This document shows positions 61,187-64,000 of a stretch of DNA of 64,000 bases, in pieces. The notes below the pieces were generated by a model. The model was not told the DNA's origin, ran no database searches, and saw nothing but the letters and a program-made list of their open reading frames with translations. Source of the stretch: JACQFK01 sp964619955 (lineage in GTDB: Bacteria > Planctomycetota > MHYJ01 > JACPRB01); the NCBI GenBank assembly GCA_964619955.1, contig CAZUJF010000008.1:124001-188000 (forward strand), in the 5' to 3' direction. Position 1 is the first letter of the stretch; each line of letters begins with the position of its first letter. The position numbers and the translations under genes were made by a program.

Positions 61187-64000
61187 CTATTTCCGGTTGC
61201 GCAGTTTCGTGACCGGGTCGTGGAGCGTGCTGTCCAGGACCTCCCCCGCGGGCCGCACGATCTGGCGCGAGAGGGCCTCCGCGGCCTCCCGCCGGGTTTC
61301 CTCGGCGTAGCCTTTCACCAGTCCGAACATCCGGGGCTTGCGCTCCACGATGCGCGTGAGGAGCGGGACCGCCCCCGCGTTGGGCACCGCGGCGAAGTAC
61401 CGGCAGCAGATGCGCATCACGTGTTCGTCCTGGGTCTGCTCCAGAAGGCGCCCGACCTCCGTGCCGATCGCCGCCGATTTCATCCTCGTGGCGCTGTCGA
61501 GGGCGGCATCGCGGTTCGCCTCCACCGGGCTCGCGGCCAGGCGCCTCAGGATGGGGGGCGCGGCGCTCTCCGGCCACTGCTCCAGCCGGGAGAGGATGGC
61601 CCGCCTCAGCTCCGGGCGCCCGTGGTCGGCCATCTCCGCGAAGTGGCCGAGCAGCGCCGGGGAGAGGAGGGGTTCCGAGACTTCGAGGACCCGCTGGAGC
61701 TTGTCCAGCGGGGGGTCGGAGCCGAGCCCCTTGGAGAGGGGGCCGGCGAGCTCCCCGGCGGAAAGGCCGATGGCCATCGCCAGGCCCATCCGGATCTGCC
61801 GCTCGGGTTCGCCGACGAGGACGTCCACCAGCCGCTCCACGGCCTTGCCTCCGATGGCGAGCAGGATGGAGACGGCGGGCACGCGTTCCTCGGCGCGGGT
61901 CCGCGTGACGGCGGCGAGGAGCACGGCATAGGCCCCCGTGTCGGGCATGATGGCCAGCAGCCGTTCGCAGGAGGTGGCGATGTCCTTGGGCGTCCCGGCG
62001 GCGGAGGCCCGGCGCCGGAGCACGGGGCCGGCGATTTCCGCGAGCTCCCGGAGGCAGCCCGCCGTGGCGGCGGCGGGGATCCACAGATTGAGCAGGTCCG
62101 CGGCGAGCTTGAAGGCGGGCAGCTCCGCGTCCTCCATCAGCCGCTTGCGCAGCGGCGCCGCCGACTGCACCACCTCCACCTGCCGGGCGCTGGGGGAGGC
62201 GAAGGCGATGGACGAGCCCAGCAGCCGGTAGGCGAGTCGCCGGTGGGGCAGTTCGGCGTCGTGGAAGTGCGACGTGACGCGCGAGACCAGTTCCTCCGCG
62301 AGCGGGCGGCGGCTGCCGTACGCGAGCACCTCGACCAGGGCGGCGAACTGCTCCAGCAGCGGCTTTCCCAGGAAGGACTCGTAGGGCTGCGCGAGATGCT
62401 CCTTCGCCCGGATCTCCGAGCGGATGGGCTTGGGCGGCGGGGCCAGGGAGATCTCGACGACCCCTTCCGTGGCCCGTTCGTAGCTGCGGGAGCCGAGCAG
62501 GATGTGCACGAACTGCCCTTCGAGGCGCTGCAGGGCGGCGGCCTGCTCCCCGGGAGCCAGGGCGAGGAAGCTCACCAGGGCGCGGACCTCGTCCTCCCTC
62601 AGGCCCCGGACGAGGGAAAGGCTCTTCAGCTCGCGGCGCTCGATCTCCTGCTGGAGGAAGAGGCCCGCCTCGCCGAAGAACTTCCGGTCCGCCGGACGCC
62701 CGTTGAGGACGAGCTCGCCTTCCGTCGCGCCGAAGGTGAGGCTGGGCAGGCGCTGGAGCAGCGGGATCGCCGCGCCCACGAGGGAGGCCGAGGTCTCCTC
62801 GACGAGCGCGTGCCCCGGGGGGTACAGCTTGACGGCGTCGACCGCCGCCTTGAGCGAGCGGAGCGCGTCGCGGACCGGGGCCAGTTCCTCGGGGGGGACC
62901 TGCTTCTCTTCGCGGGCCTCCAGGCGCGCCCCCGCGGACTCGCGGGCCTGGTAGGCCTTCTGGACGAGGTCGATGCCCTCGAGCCCCTCGCGGGCGAGGA
63001 AGCGGTCCCAGTGGTCGGCCTCCGCGCGCAGTCGGTCCAGCGGCTCGAGGAAGGCGCGCAGCAGCACGTCCAGCCCCGCGCGGTCGAAGGAGCGCAGCAG
63101 GGTCATGGACTCCAGCAGGTGCTCGTCGAGCAGGGCGGCGAATTCCGTGAGCGGTCCTGTCGGGGCGGGCACGCCGTTGAGCCGGGGCCCCGTCGGCGGG
63201 TTCGAGATCGTCACGCCGGGGACGGCGGCCATCAGGTTCTCGAGTTCTTCCCGGAGCTGGACGAGGAAGGACGCGCTGACCTGGCTCCACTGCGGGTAGA
63301 GGCGACCGACTTTCAGCGCGCCGAGCAGATGCCGGAAGAGGGCGGTCGCGTGGCCGAGCGCGCCGGGATCGAGCGGGTCGGCGACGGGCTCGAGGCGCGC
63401 GCGGCGGGTGCCCTCCGCCTGCGGCGGCTGGAGCAGGGCGGCGCGCTGCCGGGCGATGCCGTCGAAGTGGCGGGCGCGGCTTTCGTTTCCCGCGCGGCTG
63501 TAATGGAAGGCCAGCTCGTCGGCGAGATGGGCGACGTCCCCGCCGTGGCGGGCCTCCTGGGCCACGCCGACCCGCCCGTGGATCTCCTTCCGTTCCGCCG
63601 CCGGGGTCGAGGCCAGCCGCAGGCGCCGCGCATGGGAGGCGGGGAAATGCAGCAGGTCGGCGCCGGATTCGGAGGCGACCAGGAGCCGGGAGCGCCGGGC
63701 CTCGTCGATGAGTTCGAGCATCTCCAGTTCGTCCTGCCCGAGGACCTCCTGGAGCAGCTCGGGGTCGACCTCGGTGCCGATCACCGCCGCGCGCGTGAGC
63801 AGGGAGTTGGCGCGGGCGGGCAGGGCGGCGGCCACCGCGAGCACGGCGGCCTCCAGGTTCTTGGGGAGGTCGCGTTCCTCGAGGACGGGAAGGGTCCAGC
63901 GTCCGGCGGCCAGTTTCGCGCGGCCGCGGAGCAGCAGGGCGCGGACGGTTTCCTCGAGATAGAGCGGATTCCCCGAGCTCCGGATCGCCAGCGCCCGCGC
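61187..64000 (-). CDS. Large ATPase/HEAT-repeat regulator, C-terminal part (5' end outside window)
   Basis: The 937 residues seen here continue upstream past 64000. The first part (SSGNPLYLEETVRALL, VLAVAAALPARANSLLTRAAV, IGTEVDPELLQEVLG) has the winged-helix end of an AAA/STAND ATPase, as in PknK-like kinases and LuxR-MalT regulators. Then come two similar alpha/beta modules, each with a KVGRLYP or KAAVDAVKLYPPGHA motif (about residues 180 and 385), and a C-terminal array of HEAT hairpins (for example HFAEMADHGRPELRRAILSR). A kinase domain may precede it outside the window. The role is probably signal integration. Confidence 0.75.
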   Translation of the reverse strand, partial: ARALAIRSSGNPLYLEETVRALLLRGRAKLAAGRWTLPVLEERDLPKNLEAAVLAVAAALPARANSLLTRAAVIGTEVDPELLQEVLGQDELEMLELIDEARRSRLLVASESGADLLHFPASHARRLRLASTPAAERKEIHGRVGVAQEARHGGDVAHLADELAFHYSRAGNESRARHFDGIARQRAALLQPPQAEGTRRARLEPVADPLDPGALGHATALFRHLLGALKVGRLYPQWSQVSASFLVQLREELENLMAAVPGVTISNPPTGPRLNGVPAPTGPLTEFAALLDEHLLESMTLLRSFDRAGLDVLLRAFLEPLDRLRAEADHWDRFLAREGLEGIDLVQKAYQARESAGARLEAREEKQVPPEELAPVRDALRSLKAAVDAVKLYPPGHALVEETSASLVGAAIPLLQRLPSLTFGATEGELVLNGRPADRKFFGEAGLFLQQEIERRELKSLSLVRGLREDEVRALVSFLALAPGEQAAALQRLEGQFVHILLGSRSYERATEGVVEISLAPPPKPIRSEIRAKEHLAQPYESFLGKPLLEQFAALVEVLAYGSRRPLAEELVSRVTSHFHDAELPHRRLAYRLLGSSIAFASPSARQVEVVQSAAPLRKRLMEDAELPAFKLAADLLNLWIPAAATAGCLRELAEIAGPVLRRRASAAGTPKDIATSCERLLAIMPDTGAYAVLLAAVTRTRAEERVPAVSILLAIGGKAVERLVDVLVGEPERQIRMGLAMAIGLSAGELAGPLSKGLGSDPPLDKLQRVLEVSEPLLSPALLGHFAEMADHGRPELRRAILSRLEQWPESAAPPILRRLAASPVEANRDAALDSATRMKSAAIGTEVGRLLEQTQDEHVMRICCRYFAAVPNAGAVPLLTRIVERKPRMFGLVKGYAEETRREAAEALSRQIVRPAGEVLDSTLHDPVTKLRNRK

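Overview
The window is about 64 kb of very GC-rich (roughly two-thirds G+C), tightly packed bacterial chromosome. It has about 57 protein genes, no gap over 300 bases, and no rRNA, tRNA, CRISPR array or insertion sequence that I could recognise. The protein families point to an uncultivated member of the Planctomycetota or a close relative. The evidence is a DUF1501 / PSCyt1-DUF1549-DUF1553 pair, a DUF1800 protein, a cytochrome of the hydrazine-synthase-alpha-like family, HEAT-type secreted proteins, a kinase with an N-terminal zinc ribbon, and many secreted or lipid-anchored proteins of unknown role. This assignment is inferred from gene content.

Layout. 1-582: start of a Ser/Thr kinase. 757-1631: small alarmone-hydrolase-like HD protein and EVE protein. 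1633-6238: peptide-type ABC importer (binding lipoprotein and two permeases) with a DUF4143 ATPase embedded in it. 6289-15696: secreted proteins (nucleoside-hydrolase-like, di-heme cytochrome, DUF1800, TPR, HEAT). 15822-19558: fused 2-oxoacid dehydrogenase E1, a Cys/His-repeat secreted protein and a PAS protein. 19627-24737: giant DUF4011 helicase-nuclease coupled to a small secreted protein. 24912-30136: MFS exporter, DUF255 thioredoxin-fold protein, zinc-ribbon membrane protein and site-2 protease. 30133-34826: AlkC-like glycosylase, then an ECF sigma / anti-sigma / two LTxxQ-type periplasmic proteins, divergent from corA. 34829-39300: sugar isomerase, hypothetical, second DUF4143 ATPase, BNR protein and a small secreted protein. 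39355-44786: moxR, rpoN, recR, ybaB/ebfC, dnaX. 44872-49613: dehydrogenase, outer-membrane-like protein, AEC-type carrier, a candidate selenoprotein and a PIN/AbrB toxin-antitoxin pair. 49743-53161: small envelope lipoproteins, a 2OG-Fe oxygenase, a TolB-like protein and a CAP protein. 53249-57671: DUF1501 and PSCyt pair. 57749-60694: bacterioferritin, Bfd, a GGT-family hydrolase and a candidate double-selenocysteine HMA protein. 60824-64000: STAS protein and a large ATPase/HEAT regulator running off the end.

The most exciting signal is that two genes only make sense if UGA is read as selenocysteine. In 60209-60694, two in-frame TGA codons sit exactly where an HMA metal-binding domain has its two cysteines (T-U-G-V-N-U-G), and each TGA has a hairpin downstream at a suitable distance. 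In 47892-48863, a TGA follows a cysteine at the redox position of a thioredoxin-fold protein and is followed by a two-part hairpin with G in the second loop position. Both genes would otherwise be split into same-frame halves. The selenocysteine machinery is not in this window, so this remains a sequence-based inference.

Other structure of note: a pair of 65-68 bp near-identical palindromes with compensatory base changes, acting like bidirectional terminators; several genes with a -10 box directly before the start codon (leaderless candidates); recurrent very short signal peptides ending in Gln; and AT-rich dyads in front of both DUF4143 ATPases.
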